A stretch of DNA of 64,000 nucleotides from Pseudomonas sp. GGS8. GTDB taxonomy: Bacteria; Pseudomonadota; Gammaproteobacteria; Pseudomonadales; Pseudomonadaceae. The notes under the pieces are model-generated. The model worked only from the letters and a program-made list of their open reading frames with translations. It was not told the DNA's origin and did not search any database. Positions 49,101 through 57,384 of this stretch are shown here, piece by piece. The stretch spans positions 5,521,501-5,585,500 of the forward strand of contig NZ_JALJWF010000001.1 of assembly GCF_024168645.1 (NCBI RefSeq), read 5' to 3'. Positions within the stretch are counted from its first letter, which is position 1. The number at the start of each line of letters is the position of its first letter. Position numbers and translations under genes: made by a program.

Positions 49101-51070
49101 ACCAGACGGTTGAAGGCATCGTTCTCGGCATCGCCACGCACGATGTGGACGAAAGCGTCCTGCAAAGTGTCGTTGAGTTGCTGGATGTCGAGTTCCAGGC
49201 CTTCGGCAGCCGTAAACGCGAAGTCGTGAATCCAGAACTCGCGGCCGCTGTTGTGGCGCAGGCGATACGGGAATTCACCCAGCACGCGCAGGCCGAGGTT
49301 TTCCAGGATCGGCAACACATCGGACAACGCCAGCGGCGTGTCGGCGTGATACAGCTTGCAGTGCAGCTCACGTTGGCCCGATACCTGACCCAGCGGCTGA
49401 TAGAAGCTCATCACCAGCGGATTTTTTTCGTTCAGGCTCAGCAGGTGCTGCATGTCGACCACCGCCGAGTGGGCGGCGAAACGCTCGCGGTAACCGGCCG
49501 GGAAGCCTTTCGGGAAGTCGGCCAGCACGTTGGTGCCCTGGGCTTCACCGAAGCTCTCGACCACCAGGCTCGCGTAATCGTCCTGCCAGCTGCGGCAGGC
49601 CTGCACCACTTCTTTTTCCAGGAGAACCGGGTCGATGTCCAGACGGTTCTTCGGGTCGACCCGCAGAATCAGCTGCACACGGGCCAGCACGGATTCGGAG
49701 AAGAAGGTCCAGAACTCGCAGTCAGAGGCTTTCAAGCGATCCATCAGCACTTGCTGGATCTTCTGGCGCACTTCGGTGGAGTAGATGTCACGCGGCACAT
49801 AGGCCAGGCAGTAGCAGAAACGACCGTACGGGTCTTTGCGCAGGAACACGCGGATCTTGTTGCGTTCCTGGATCTGCACGATCGACATCACGGTGGTGAA
49901 CAGCTCGTCCACCGGAGTCTGGAACAGGTCATCGCGAGGCAACACTTCAAGCACCTGGGCCAGTTCCTTGCCCAAGTGAGCCTTGGCCTGGAAGCCCGAA
50001 CGCTGTTCGATGATCTCGACCTTGCGACGGATGTAAGGAATGACCCGCACGCTTTCGCCATACACCGACGAGGTGTACAGGCCCATGAAGCGGCATTCCT
50101 TGACGACGTTGCCGTTGGCATCGATCTGGCGAATCGATACATAGTCCGGGTAGGCCGGACGGTGGACACGGCTTGGGTGTGCCGCCTTGGCGAACGACAG
50201 CGGCGTCGGTTCACGCAGATAGTTGACGGCGTAGTCTTCGATGCGCAGGTCATCGACGGTCAGGCCGGCGCGCAGCAGTTTGGTCAGGCCGAGGAACGAG
50301 CTCTGGTCATAGTCGATGTGACCGCCGTTCTGATCTTCGCCCACCACGAATTCTTCGTAGCCCAGGAACGTGAAGTGGTTGCCCACCAGCCATTCCAGGA
50401 AGCTCTTGATTTCGGATTTTTCGTCGGCGTCGATGGCGAACTGGCTATTGTCGATGCCTTCGATCAGCTCCTGGACCTTGGCTTTCATCGGTTCGAAATC
50501 GGCGACCGCGACGCGGACTTCGCCGAGAACCTGCTCCAGTTCCTTGGCCAGGACATTGAGTTCGGCCGTGTTGGCACAACGATCGATTTCCAGGTACATC
50601 AGCGATTCTTGCAGAATGCCTTCGCCCTGAGTGCCCTTGGGCAGGATTTCCAACAGCTCGCCCTTGCTGCCGCGACGCACGCTCAGCACAGTGGTTTGCA
50701 GGGTATGAATGCTGTAGCCACGACGGTTCAGCTCGGTACGCACCGAATCCACCAGGAACGGCAGATCGTGGTGCAGCACTTCGACCGCGGTGTGGGTCGA
50801 CTGCCAGCCGTGACGTTCGTAATCGGGGTTGTAGACGCGCACTTGCGGTTGCGCGTGATCGAAGCGCTCAAGCAGGCGCCACGCAGAAAGGGTACAGCCG
50901 GCGAGATCGGACAACCGACGCTGGGTCAGTTCGTCGAGGGAAATGATGCCGAAAAATTGTTCGGCGAACAGCGCCACTTGTGGCAGTGCCTGTTCACTGA
51001 TGTGCTGCGCCAGTGCCGCTTGCAGTTGGTGCTGGAAGTCGGCTTTGCTGGCTGCGGTGAAGAACGCCAT
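46163..51070 (-). CDS. gdhB: NAD-dependent glutamate dehydrogenase, large (L-180 type)
   Basis: 1635 residues from the ATG at 51070, with GGAG 8 bases upstream; the longer frame lacks support. The 180-kDa class converts glutamate to 2-oxoglutarate and ammonium with NAD. The N-terminal 700 or so residues contain ACT-like regulatory segments. The catalytic part follows (SDREEDFRTEVLGLVKAQQ, then KNSVIVPVGAKGGF with the catalytic Lys) and the Rossmann half with VVGVGDMAGDVFGNG. A C-terminal helical domain ends the protein. In P. aeruginosa gdhB is controlled by arginine via ArgR. No ArgR site was tested here. Confidence 0.96.
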   Translation of the reverse strand: MAFFTAASKADFQHQLQAALAQHISEQALPQVALFAEQFFGIISLDELTQRRLSDLAGCTLSAWRLLERFDHAQPQVRVYNPDYERHGWQSTHTAVEVLHHDLPFLVDSVRTELNRRGYSIHTLQTTVLSVRRGSKGELLEILPKGTQGEGILQESLMYLEIDRCANTAELNVLAKELEQVLGEVRVAVADFEPMKAKVQELIEGIDNSQFAIDADEKSEIKSFLEWLVGNHFTFLGYEEFVVGEDQNGGHIDYDQSSFLGLTKLLRAGLTVDDLRIEDYAVNYLREPTPLSFAKAAHPSRVHRPAYPDYVSIRQIDANGNVVKECRFMGLYTSSVYGESVRVIPYIRRKVEIIEQRSGFQAKAHLGKELAQVLEVLPRDDLFQTPVDELFTTVMSIVQIQERNKIRVFLRKDPYGRFCYCLAYVPRDIYSTEVRQKIQQVLMDRLKASDCEFWTFFSESVLARVQLILRVDPKNRLDIDPVLLEKEVVQACRSWQDDYASLVVESFGEAQGTNVLADFPKGFPAGYRERFAAHSAVVDMQHLLSLNEKNPLVMSFYQPLGQVSGQRELHCKLYHADTPLALSDVLPILENLGLRVLGEFPYRLRHNSGREFWIHDFAFTAAEGLELDIQQLNDTLQDAFVHIVRGDAENDAFNRLVLTAGLPWRDVALLRAYARYMKQIRLGFDLGYIASTLNNHTDIARELTRLFKTRFYLARKLSGDDLEDKQQRLEQAILTALDDVQVLNEDRILRRYLDLIKATLRTNFYQTDAHGQNKSYFSFKFNPHQIPELPKPVPKFEIFVYSPRVEGVHLRFGNVARGGLRWSDREEDFRTEVLGLVKAQQVKNSVIVPVGAKGGFLPRRLPLGGSRDEIAAEGIACYRIFISGLLDITDNLKDGALVPPANVVRHDDDDPYLVVAADKGTATFSDIANGIAIDYGFWLGDAFASGGSAGYDHKKMGITAKGAWVGVQRHFRERGINVQEDSITVVGVGDMAGDVFGNGLLMSDKLQLVAAFNHLHIFIDPNPEPANSFAERQRLFDLPRSAWSDYDTSIMSEGGGIFSRSAKSIAISEQMKARFDIQADKLTPTELLNALLKAPVDLLWNGGIGTYVKASSESHADVGDKANDALRVNGNELRCKVVGEGGNLGMTQLGRVEFGLNGGGSNTDFIDNAGGVDCSDHEVNIKILLNEVVQAGDMTDKQRNQLLASMTDEVGGLVLGNNYKQTQALSLAARRALPRIAEYKRLMNDLESRGKLDRAIEFLPAEEAINERVAAGHGLTRAELSVLISYSKIDLKEQLLNSLVPDDDYLTRDMETAFPLTLVSKFSAAMRRHRLKREIVSTQIANDLVNHMGITFVQRLKESTGMSPANVAGAYVIVRDIFHLPHWFRQIEALDYQVSADVQLELMDELMRLGRRATRWFLRARRNEQNAARDVAHFGPHLKELGLKLDELLSGEIRDTWQARYQAYVEAGVPELLARMVAGTTHLYTLLPIIEASDVTGQDPADVAKAYFAVGSALDITWYLQQISALPVENNWQALAREAFRDDVDWQQRAITISVLQQGDGTQDVETRLELWMEQNEGMIERWRAMLVEIRAASGTDYAMYAVANRELLDVALSGQAVVPAAITATASAELEPAA

Positions 51071-51585
51071 CTGTGGTACTCCGCTTGGGCTTGTTATTGA
51101 TGGAAGCGTCGCGTGCAAACCCCTTTCGGGGCAATCCGTCACCCTGTTCCTGATTCTCGGGCAGAGGAAACAGGATGACAGTTGGGTGAAGCTGGACGAG
51201 ACACTCAGGTCACATTCACCTTCCATTAAATGGGCATCTGCAAAAACGACTGTCGGGGCTACCATCGCAGCCATCGTCAATGCCTTTACGGGTGCTCATC
51301 CGTTGCGCAGCTTAACCAGTGCGGCAAGGGCTGTGCTTGCAGCGCTGCGACATATTCGGTCATCGGCACGTAACTCGCGGCATGCGCCTCGAACAACACT
51401 AGCAGTCGTGCAGGAAAATGGGCGTTTTATGCCCGGTTTTACGGCACCCGCGTGCCCGAAATGACCGAGGAGGCCCCGAATGTTCACGACACATTCTCTG
51501 ACACTCAGCCGAGCAGAAATTCCCCAGGGCTGGCAGAATTGTCGTTTGTTGTGTTCACAACGCTCGCCGAGCCAGGATTTTTCCC
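51071..51585. other. gdhB upstream region, with one weak small ORF
   Basis: 515 bases between divergent gdhB and a small acidic gene. A 49-codon ORF starting at 51480 has a perfect AGGAGG six bases upstream and runs into the next gene to 51629; another 44-codon ORF begins at 51461. Neither product resembles anything known, so they are listed only as possible leader peptides. No other gene recognised. Confidence 0.3.
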
Positions 51586-51939
51586 ATGCAAATGACAACC
51601 GACCTCTTGATCGTCAACCCGTGCGATGACGAAGAAGACAATCTGGCCATGCTCTGCTGCACCAGTGCCGAGGGCGAAATGTTCCTGATGAGCCGCTTTC
51701 CGGACGAGGACGAGCTGGAAATCATCTTCCACGACAAGCCTTCGGCCCTGGATGGCGTGAAAGTCACCCTCAGCCCTGACCGCCTGCTGATCGAAATCGC
51801 CGCCGTGGACGCCGATGCGCTGGGTGGCAATGATTCGCTGGAAATCCTGCACAGTACCGATGCCAGCGATCTGGCTGAGGTGGAGGAAACTCTGCAGAAC
51901 ATCCTTAAAGGCATCGGCACTTACATCAGCCAGCGCTAA
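51586..51939 (+). CDS. Conserved hypothetical acidic protein before moxR
   Basis: 117 residues, no recognised domain. It starts MQMTTDLLIVNPCDDEEDN and is very acidic, with MSRFPDEDELEIIFHDKP and a helical C terminus. No signal peptide. AGGA about 9 bases before the ATG; an ATG six bases downstream is also possible. It sits between gdhB and moxR, as PA3069 does in P. aeruginosa. Function unknown. Confidence 0.75.
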   Translation: MQMTTDLLIVNPCDDEEDNLAMLCCTSAEGEMFLMSRFPDEDELEIIFHDKPSALDGVKVTLSPDRLLIEIAAVDADALGGNDSLEILHSTDASDLAEVEETLQNILKGIGTYISQR

Positions 51940-51952
51940 TGGTGCTTGAGCG

Positions 51953-51991
51953 GGCCTCATCGCGGGCAAGTCGGATCGCCGCGATGAGGCC
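51953..51991. repeat. Hybrid REP hairpin
   Basis: GGCCTCATCGCGG and CCGCGATGAGGCC are perfect inverted 13-mers. The 13-base loop GCAAGTCGGATCG matches the core of the long element's variant arm (CTTGTCGGATCGCCGC), so the hairpin merges short-REP flanks with a long-element core. Confidence 0.75.
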
Positions 51992-52163
51992 AGAACAGCC
52001 ACTGTCCGGCCCACCCTGGATTAATCCAACAATTTTGCCCATCAATTCCCGCACTTTGCACAAAATGCCGTTAGTCGGCACCCCCCGCGATGGATTAAAG
52101 TAACGCCCCCAGCCCTGGCGTTATTCGAACGTCTTCGGTCACCCTTTCCAGGAACAGTCATCG

Positions 52164-53123
52164 ATGGAACATCGTGAAGCGCTGCTCGCGCTGCGAACCT
52201 TTCTTTCAACGCAGATTCTCGGCCAGGAAAAACTCATCGAGCGCTTGCTCATCGCCCTGCTCGCCGACGGTCACATGCTGGTCGAGGGCGCCCCAGGACT
52301 GGCCAAGACCAAGGCCATCAAAGAACTCGCCGAAGGCATCGAAGCACAGTTCCATCGCATCCAGTTCACCCCCGACCTGCTGCCGGCCGACATCACCGGC
52401 ACGGAAATCTATCGCCCGGAAACCGGCAGCTTCGTGTTCCAGCAAGGTCCGATCTTCCATAACCTGGTGCTGGCGGATGAAATCAACCGTGCCCCGGCCA
52501 AGGTCCAGTCGGCCCTGCTCGAAGCCATGGGCGAACGCCAGGTCAGCGTCGGGCGCAGCACCTACGAGCTGTCGCCGCTGTTTCTGGTCATGGCCACGCA
52601 AAACCCCATCGAGCAGGAAGGCACCTACCCGTTGCCCGAAGCCCAGCTCGACCGGTTCCTGATGCACGTAAAAATCGGCTTCCCCGACGCCACCGTCGAA
52701 CGGCGGATTCTGCAACAGGCTCGTGGTGAAGCGCTGCACGGTGAAACCAAGCCCGAACGTCGGGTCAGCCAGCAGGCGATCTTCGCCGCGCGCAAGGAAA
52801 TCCTCGGGTTGTACATGGCCGACGCCGTGGAGGAATACCTGGTGCAACTGGTCATGGCCACGCGCATCCCGGCCAAGTTCGACCCGGAAATGGCCGAATG
52901 GATTGCCTATGGCGCCAGCCCGCGCGGCTCCATCGCCCTCGACCGTTGCGCCCGGGCTCACGCCTGGCTGGCCGGTCGCGACTTCGTCAGCCCGGAAGAC
53001 ATTCAGGCGGTGCTGTTCGATGTGTTGCGCCATCGCATCATTCTTTCCTTTGAAGCCGAAGCCGCAGGCATCGACCAGGACCGGGTGGTCCAGCGGATTC
53101 TCGACGTCGTAGCCGTCGCTTGA
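52164..53123 (+). CDS. moxR: MoxR-family AAA+ ATPase
   Basis: 319 residues, AGGAA upstream of the ATG. AAA+ ATPase with Walker A GAPGLAKTK, Walker B LADEIN and the sensor/arginine motifs, including EGTYPLPEAQLDRFLMHV. MoxR proteins act as chaperones with VWA-domain proteins. It is the first gene of a six-gene unit (moxR, DUF58, DUF4381, two VWA genes, BatD) that is conserved in pseudomonads. The downstream gene starts 5-8 bases beyond the stop. Confidence 0.92.
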   Translation: MEHREALLALRTFLSTQILGQEKLIERLLIALLADGHMLVEGAPGLAKTKAIKELAEGIEAQFHRIQFTPDLLPADITGTEIYRPETGSFVFQQGPIFHNLVLADEINRAPAKVQSALLEAMGERQVSVGRSTYELSPLFLVMATQNPIEQEGTYPLPEAQLDRFLMHVKIGFPDATVERRILQQARGEALHGETKPERRVSQQAIFAARKEILGLYMADAVEEYLVQLVMATRIPAKFDPEMAEWIAYGASPRGSIALDRCARAHAWLAGRDFVSPEDIQAVLFDVLRHRIILSFEAEAAGIDQDRVVQRILDVVAVA

Positions 53124-53128
53124 CCCCG

Positions 53129-54073
53129 ATGAACACCCTTCTGCCGCCCGAGCCGGGCATCCGCATCAGCCTCGCCGAGCTGATCGAGATGCGCCATCGC
53201 GTGCGCGAAGTGCAGCTGTTTTCCACGCCGAGCCAGCGCAGCCCGCTCATCGGCCTGCACCACTCGAAACTGCGCGGGCGCGGGGTGGACTTCGATCAGG
53301 TGCGGGTCTATCAGGCCGGCGATGACGTGCGCAGCATCGACTGGCGTGTCACCGCCCGGACCCAGGAACCGCACACCAAGTTGTTCCATGAGGAACGCGA
53401 ACGACCGATTTTCATCATGGTCGAACAGAGCCGTCGGCTGTTTTTCGGCTCCGGGTTGATGTTCAAGTCGGTGCTGGCTGCCCAGGCCGCGAGCCTGATT
53501 GGCTGGGCCGCGCTGGGGCATAACGACCGGGTCGGCGGGCTGGTGTTCGGCGACGACGAGCACTACGAAATCAAGCCACGACGCAGTAAGCAGAGCCTGC
53601 TGCAACTGCTCAACCGGCTGGTGCGGGTCAATCAGTCGCTGCACGCCGAACGCGAGCCGGACCGCGATGCCTTCGGCATTGCCCTGCGCCGCGCGCGGGA
53701 AGTGCTGCGCCCCGGCAGCCTGGTGATCGTGATCTGCGACGAACGCGCCTTGTCCGACAGTGCCGAGCAGCAACTGAGCCTGTTGTCACGCCATTGCGAC
53801 CTGTTGCTGCTGCCGGTGTCCGACCCGCTGGATCACGCCCTGCCCGCCGCCGGGCTATTACGCTTCGCGGAACGGGGCGCGCAACTGGAACTCGACACCT
53901 TGAATTTCGACTTGCGCCAGGCCTACCGCGCCCAAGCGGAAGCGCGCATCGCCCGCTGGGAATTGCTGGCGCAGAAGCTACGGGTGTTGCTGATGCCGTT
54001 GAGCACCCAAAGCGAGATGGTCGAGCAATTGCGCGAATACCTGAACCCACAACGTCCGGGGAAAGGTCGATGA
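53129..54073 (+). CDS. DUF58 protein of the moxR operon
   Basis: 314 residues from the ATG at 53129; a TTG at 53120 overlapping the moxR stop is also possible. DUF58 signature in the N-terminal half: LIGLHHSKLRGRGVDFDQVR, then YQAGDDVRSIDWRVTART. It has a VWA-like fold with a weak metal site, and no clear membrane helix. DUF58 proteins are usual partners of MoxR ATPases. The next gene starts 4 bases before its stop (ATGA). Confidence 0.88.
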   Translation: MNTLLPPEPGIRISLAELIEMRHRVREVQLFSTPSQRSPLIGLHHSKLRGRGVDFDQVRVYQAGDDVRSIDWRVTARTQEPHTKLFHEERERPIFIMVEQSRRLFFGSGLMFKSVLAAQAASLIGWAALGHNDRVGGLVFGDDEHYEIKPRRSKQSLLQLLNRLVRVNQSLHAEREPDRDAFGIALRRAREVLRPGSLVIVICDERALSDSAEQQLSLLSRHCDLLLLPVSDPLDHALPAAGLLRFAERGAQLELDTLNFDLRQAYRAQAEARIARWELLAQKLRVLLMPLSTQSEMVEQLREYLNPQRPGKGR

Positions 54074-54564
54074 GCAACCTCGATCAACTGCAACCGTTGA
54101 TTTCCCCGCCACCGATCGGCTTCTGGCCGCCGGCACCGGGCTGGTGGCTGCTGCTGTTGTTGCTGCCGCTGATCGGTTTCGGCGTATGGCAGTTGCGACG
54201 CTTCATTCCGGACAAGCGCCCTGTCGTGCGCGCCGAACAACCGCTGGACCCGGTGCGCCTCGCCGCCCTGGCCGAACTCGCCCTGATGCCCAAACCCTAC
54301 GACGGCGCCCCGGCCGGTGCCTGGCTGCAGCAACTCAACGGCTTGCTCAAACGCCTGTGCCGCAACCATTACCCTTACAGCCAGAGCCACACCCTCAACG
54401 GTCGCCAATGGCTGGCGTTCCTTGATAACCGCTGCCCGGCTGCCGGTCTCACGCGCTGGATGGTGCTGGTGGAAGGTGCCTACAAGCCCGAATGCAAACT
54501 CGACGACAAGGCCATCGCTGGCCTGACTCAAGCCGTCGACACCTGGATTCGCAAACATGTTTGA
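54070..54564 (+). CDS. DUF4381 membrane protein of the moxR operon
   Basis: 164 residues from the ATG at 54070. A membrane helix follows the Pro-rich start (ISPPPIGFWPPAPGWWLL, then LLLLLPLIGFGVW). The soluble tail has LNGLLKRLCRNHYPY and LNGRQWLAFLDNRC typical of DUF4381. The start overlaps the DUF58 stop by 4 bases and the end overlaps the next gene by 8. It is probably the membrane anchor of the MoxR/VWA complex. Confidence 0.85.
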   Translation: MSNLDQLQPLISPPPIGFWPPAPGWWLLLLLLPLIGFGVWQLRRFIPDKRPVVRAEQPLDPVRLAALAELALMPKPYDGAPAGAWLQQLNGLLKRLCRNHYPYSQSHTLNGRQWLAFLDNRCPAAGLTRWMVLVEGAYKPECKLDDKAIAGLTQAVDTWIRKHV

Positions 54565-55651
54565 GTTCGCCTGGCCGTGGATCTTCGCCCTGCTGCCGCT
54601 GCCGTGGCTGATGCGGGTGCTGCTGCCGGTGGCCGACAGTGGCGAACCGGCGCTCAAGGTCAGCTTCCTCAGCGACCTTGAAAGCCTCGCTCGTCGCCGC
54701 GCCCGGGCCAACCTGCCGGCCTGGCGCCAGCAGGCCCCGTTCATTCTCCTGTGGCTGTTATTGCTGATCGCCGCGGCGCGCCCGCAATGGCTCGGCGAAC
54801 CGCTGCCGATTGCCGCCAGTGGCCGCGATTTGCTGGTGGCGGTGGACGTGTCCGGTTCGATGGACTTCCCCGACATGCAGTGGCAGGACGAAGACGTCAG
54901 CCGACTGTCATTGGTGCAGCATTTGCTCGGTGATTTTCTCGAAAGTCGCGACGGCGACCGGGTCGGGTTGATCCTGTTCGGCAGTAAAGCCTACCTGCAA
55001 GCGCCGCTGACCTTCGACCGCCATACCGTGCGGGTGTGGCTCGACGAAGCGCGAATCGGCATCGCCGGCAAGAACACTGCGATTGGCGATGCCATCGGCC
55101 TGGCCCTCAAACGCCTGCGCCAACGTCCGGCACAAAGCCGCGTACTGATTCTGGTCACCGACGGCGCCAATAATGGCGGCGAAATCGATCCATTGACCGC
55201 CGCACGCCTGGCGGCTAATGAAGGTGTGAAAATCTACCCGATCGGCATCGGCGCCGACCCCGAACAAAGCGGCACCCTGGGCTTCCTGGGCATCAACCCG
55301 AGCCTGGACCTCGACGAACCAGCCTTGAAAGCCATCGCTCAAGCCACCGGAGGGCAGTACTTCCGCGCCCACGACGGCCAGGAACTGCAGGCAATCAAGG
55401 CCACCCTCGACAAACTGGAACCGGTGGCCCAGCAACCTACGCAGGCCCGTCCGGCCCAAGCGTTGTATCACTGGCCTCTGGCGATGGCGTTGCTGTTGAG
55501 CATGCTGCTGGTTGTCCGCGTGCGCTGGCCGGATAACCTGTTGCAACGACTATTTACCGAGAAGCTGTTTACCAAAGAGCGGTTTCTGCAAACGCAACTG
55601 CCCGACTGGCGTCAGCGTCTCAAACGCCTGCGTCTGCGGAGGCGCCGATGA
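54557..55651 (+). CDS. VWA-domain protein, BatA-like
   Basis: 364 residues. Two N-terminal membrane helices (FAWPWIFALLPLPWLM and FILLWLLLLIAA), a periplasmic/cytoplasmic von Willebrand A domain with the intact MIDAS motif VDVSGSMDFP, the Thr in GKNTAIGDAIG and the Asp in LVTDGANNGG, then a C-terminal helix (WPLAMALLLSMLLVVRVRW) and basic tail. Role as in the Bat (aerotolerance) system, a MoxR-linked membrane complex; substrate unknown. Overlaps both neighbours. Confidence 0.88.
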   Translation: MFEFAWPWIFALLPLPWLMRVLLPVADSGEPALKVSFLSDLESLARRRARANLPAWRQQAPFILLWLLLLIAAARPQWLGEPLPIAASGRDLLVAVDVSGSMDFPDMQWQDEDVSRLSLVQHLLGDFLESRDGDRVGLILFGSKAYLQAPLTFDRHTVRVWLDEARIGIAGKNTAIGDAIGLALKRLRQRPAQSRVLILVTDGANNGGEIDPLTAARLAANEGVKIYPIGIGADPEQSGTLGFLGINPSLDLDEPALKAIAQATGGQYFRAHDGQELQAIKATLDKLEPVAQQPTQARPAQALYHWPLAMALLLSMLLVVRVRWPDNLLQRLFTEKLFTKERFLQTQLPDWRQRLKRLRLRRRR

Positions 55652-57384
55652 TTACCTTCTGGCCGCACTGGTTCCGCCCCTGGTGGCTGTTGTTATTGCC
55701 GCTGCTGGGCTGGTTGCTCTGGCAACTCTGGCACCGACAGAAGCGCGCGGGTCGCTGGCAAATGATTTTGCCACCGGCCTTCCATGCCGCCTTGCTCAGT
55801 GGTGGCAGCGGTCGCGAGAGCAAACTGCCATGGGTTGCCCTGGGCCTGGCCTGGGTACTGACCGTGCTGGCCCTGCTGGGGCCGAGCTGGCAACGCGTCG
55901 AGCAAACCGGCCAGAAACCCGCTGACCCGCTGGTGGTATTGCTTGAGTTGACCCCGGAAATGCTCGCCTCCGACGTTGCGCCAAACCGGCTGGAACAGGC
56001 CCGGCGCAAACTGCTGGATCTGCTGCAAAACCGCAGCGATGCGCAGACCGCCATCGTCGTCTACGCCGGCAGCGCCCACACGCTGGTGCCGCTGTCGGAT
56101 GACCTGTCGACCAGCCGCAATCTTTTAGATGCACTCAAGCCGTCGCTGATGCCCCAGGCCGGTCATCGCGCCGATCTGGCGGTGGCCAAGGCCCTGGCGC
56201 TGCTGGATCAGGGTGCCCTCGGCCAGGGGCGGATCCTGCTGATCGGTTCGTCGCTGACGGAGCACGAACGCCAAGGGATTCGTCAGGCGCTGGACGCCAA
56301 GCCCACAGAATTTCTGATGCTCGGCATCGGCACCGCCGAAGGTGCGCCGGTCGCGCAGGACGACGGCAGTTTCCTCAAGGACGATCAGGGCGCGATTCTG
56401 GTGCCGCATCTGGACGGCACCAGCCTGACAGCCTTCGCCAACGGCCTGGGCGGACGTTATCGCCAGGCGCGCCTGGATGATGCCGACCTGCGTGGCCTCG
56501 GCCTGTTCGATAGCCCGCGGGACTTGCGCAACGATGGCCAGACATTGCGCCTCGACACCTGGGCTGATCAGGGTTACTGGCTGCTGCTGCCGTTATTGTT
56601 GCTGGCCGCCTGTGCCGGGCGCCGCGGCTGGTTGTTCTGCCTGCCGCTGCTGTTCCTGCTGCCGCAACCGAGCTACGCCTTCGATTTCGAAGACCTGTGG
56701 CTGCGGCCCGATCAGCAGGGTTTGCACTTGCTCAAACAAAAGCGCCCTGCTGAAGCCGCGCAACATTTCGAAGATCCGCAATGGCAAGGTGTGGCGCTCT
56801 ATGAAGCTGGCGACTACAGTGGCGCCGCCCAGCGGTTTGCCCAAGGTAACGACGCCCACGCCCACTACAATCGAGGTAACGCCCTGGCCAAAAGCGGTGA
56901 ACTGGAAGCGGCGCTGGATGCTTACGACCAAGCGCTGGAACGTCAACCGGACCTGCGCCCAGCCCTGACCAACAAGGCACTGGTGGAAAACCTGCTCAAG
57001 CAGAAATCCACCACGCCGCCCGTCGAACCGGACAAAACCGCCGAGGGCGAAACCGAAACCATGCCTCAGGAACCGCCACCGGGCAGCGCCACCCAACCGA
57101 GCGATGGTGAGCCAAAAACCGACGCCCAACAGGCCACGCCGGACGCCGAGCAGCCACCCACGTCCCCCCCGCAACCGGGCGCCAATGAAGTCCCTGGCAG
57201 CGAGTTGGGGGATGAACAAAGCACCACGCCACCGCGGCACCCCGCCAGCGAAATGCTCGAAGGCGAACAGCAACAAGCGCTGGAGCAATGGCTGCGCAAG
57301 ATCCCGGATGACCCCGGCGAACTGCTCAGACGCAAATTCTGGTACGAACAGCAACAACATCAGGATCAGGGAAAAACTCGATGA
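55648..57384 (+). CDS. VWA plus TPR membrane protein, BatB/BatC-like
   Basis: 578 residues. N-terminal helix, VWA domain (VVLLELTPEMLASDVAPNRL), second membrane helix near residue 310, then a TPR region (HYNRGNALAKSGELEAALDA), a long Pro/Thr/Gln-rich stretch and the terminal LRKIPDDPGELLRRKFWYE. The MIDAS DxSxS is altered: ELTPE replaces the usual DLSRS, so metal binding by this VWA is doubtful while that of the upstream VWA protein is intact. It overlaps both neighbours by 4 bases. Confidence 0.85.
   Translation: MITFWPHWFRPWWLLLLPLLGWLLWQLWHRQKRAGRWQMILPPAFHAALLSGGSGRESKLPWVALGLAWVLTVLALLGPSWQRVEQTGQKPADPLVVLLELTPEMLASDVAPNRLEQARRKLLDLLQNRSDAQTAIVVYAGSAHTLVPLSDDLSTSRNLLDALKPSLMPQAGHRADLAVAKALALLDQGALGQGRILLIGSSLTEHERQGIRQALDAKPTEFLMLGIGTAEGAPVAQDDGSFLKDDQGAILVPHLDGTSLTAFANGLGGRYRQARLDDADLRGLGLFDSPRDLRNDGQTLRLDTWADQGYWLLLPLLLLAACAGRRGWLFCLPLLFLLPQPSYAFDFEDLWLRPDQQGLHLLKQKRPAEAAQHFEDPQWQGVALYEAGDYSGAAQRFAQGNDAHAHYNRGNALAKSGELEAALDAYDQALERQPDLRPALTNKALVENLLKQKSTTPPVEPDKTAEGETETMPQEPPPGSATQPSDGEPKTDAQQATPDAEQPPTSPPQPGANEVPGSELGDEQSTTPPRHPASEMLEGEQQQALEQWLRKIPDDPGELLRRKFWYEQQQHQDQGKTR

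Noticed and set aside
46223..51100. A 1625-codon open frame opposite gdhB
   Set aside because: It mirrors the codon pattern of a GC-rich gene, has no domain resemblance, and gdhB is complete on the other strand.
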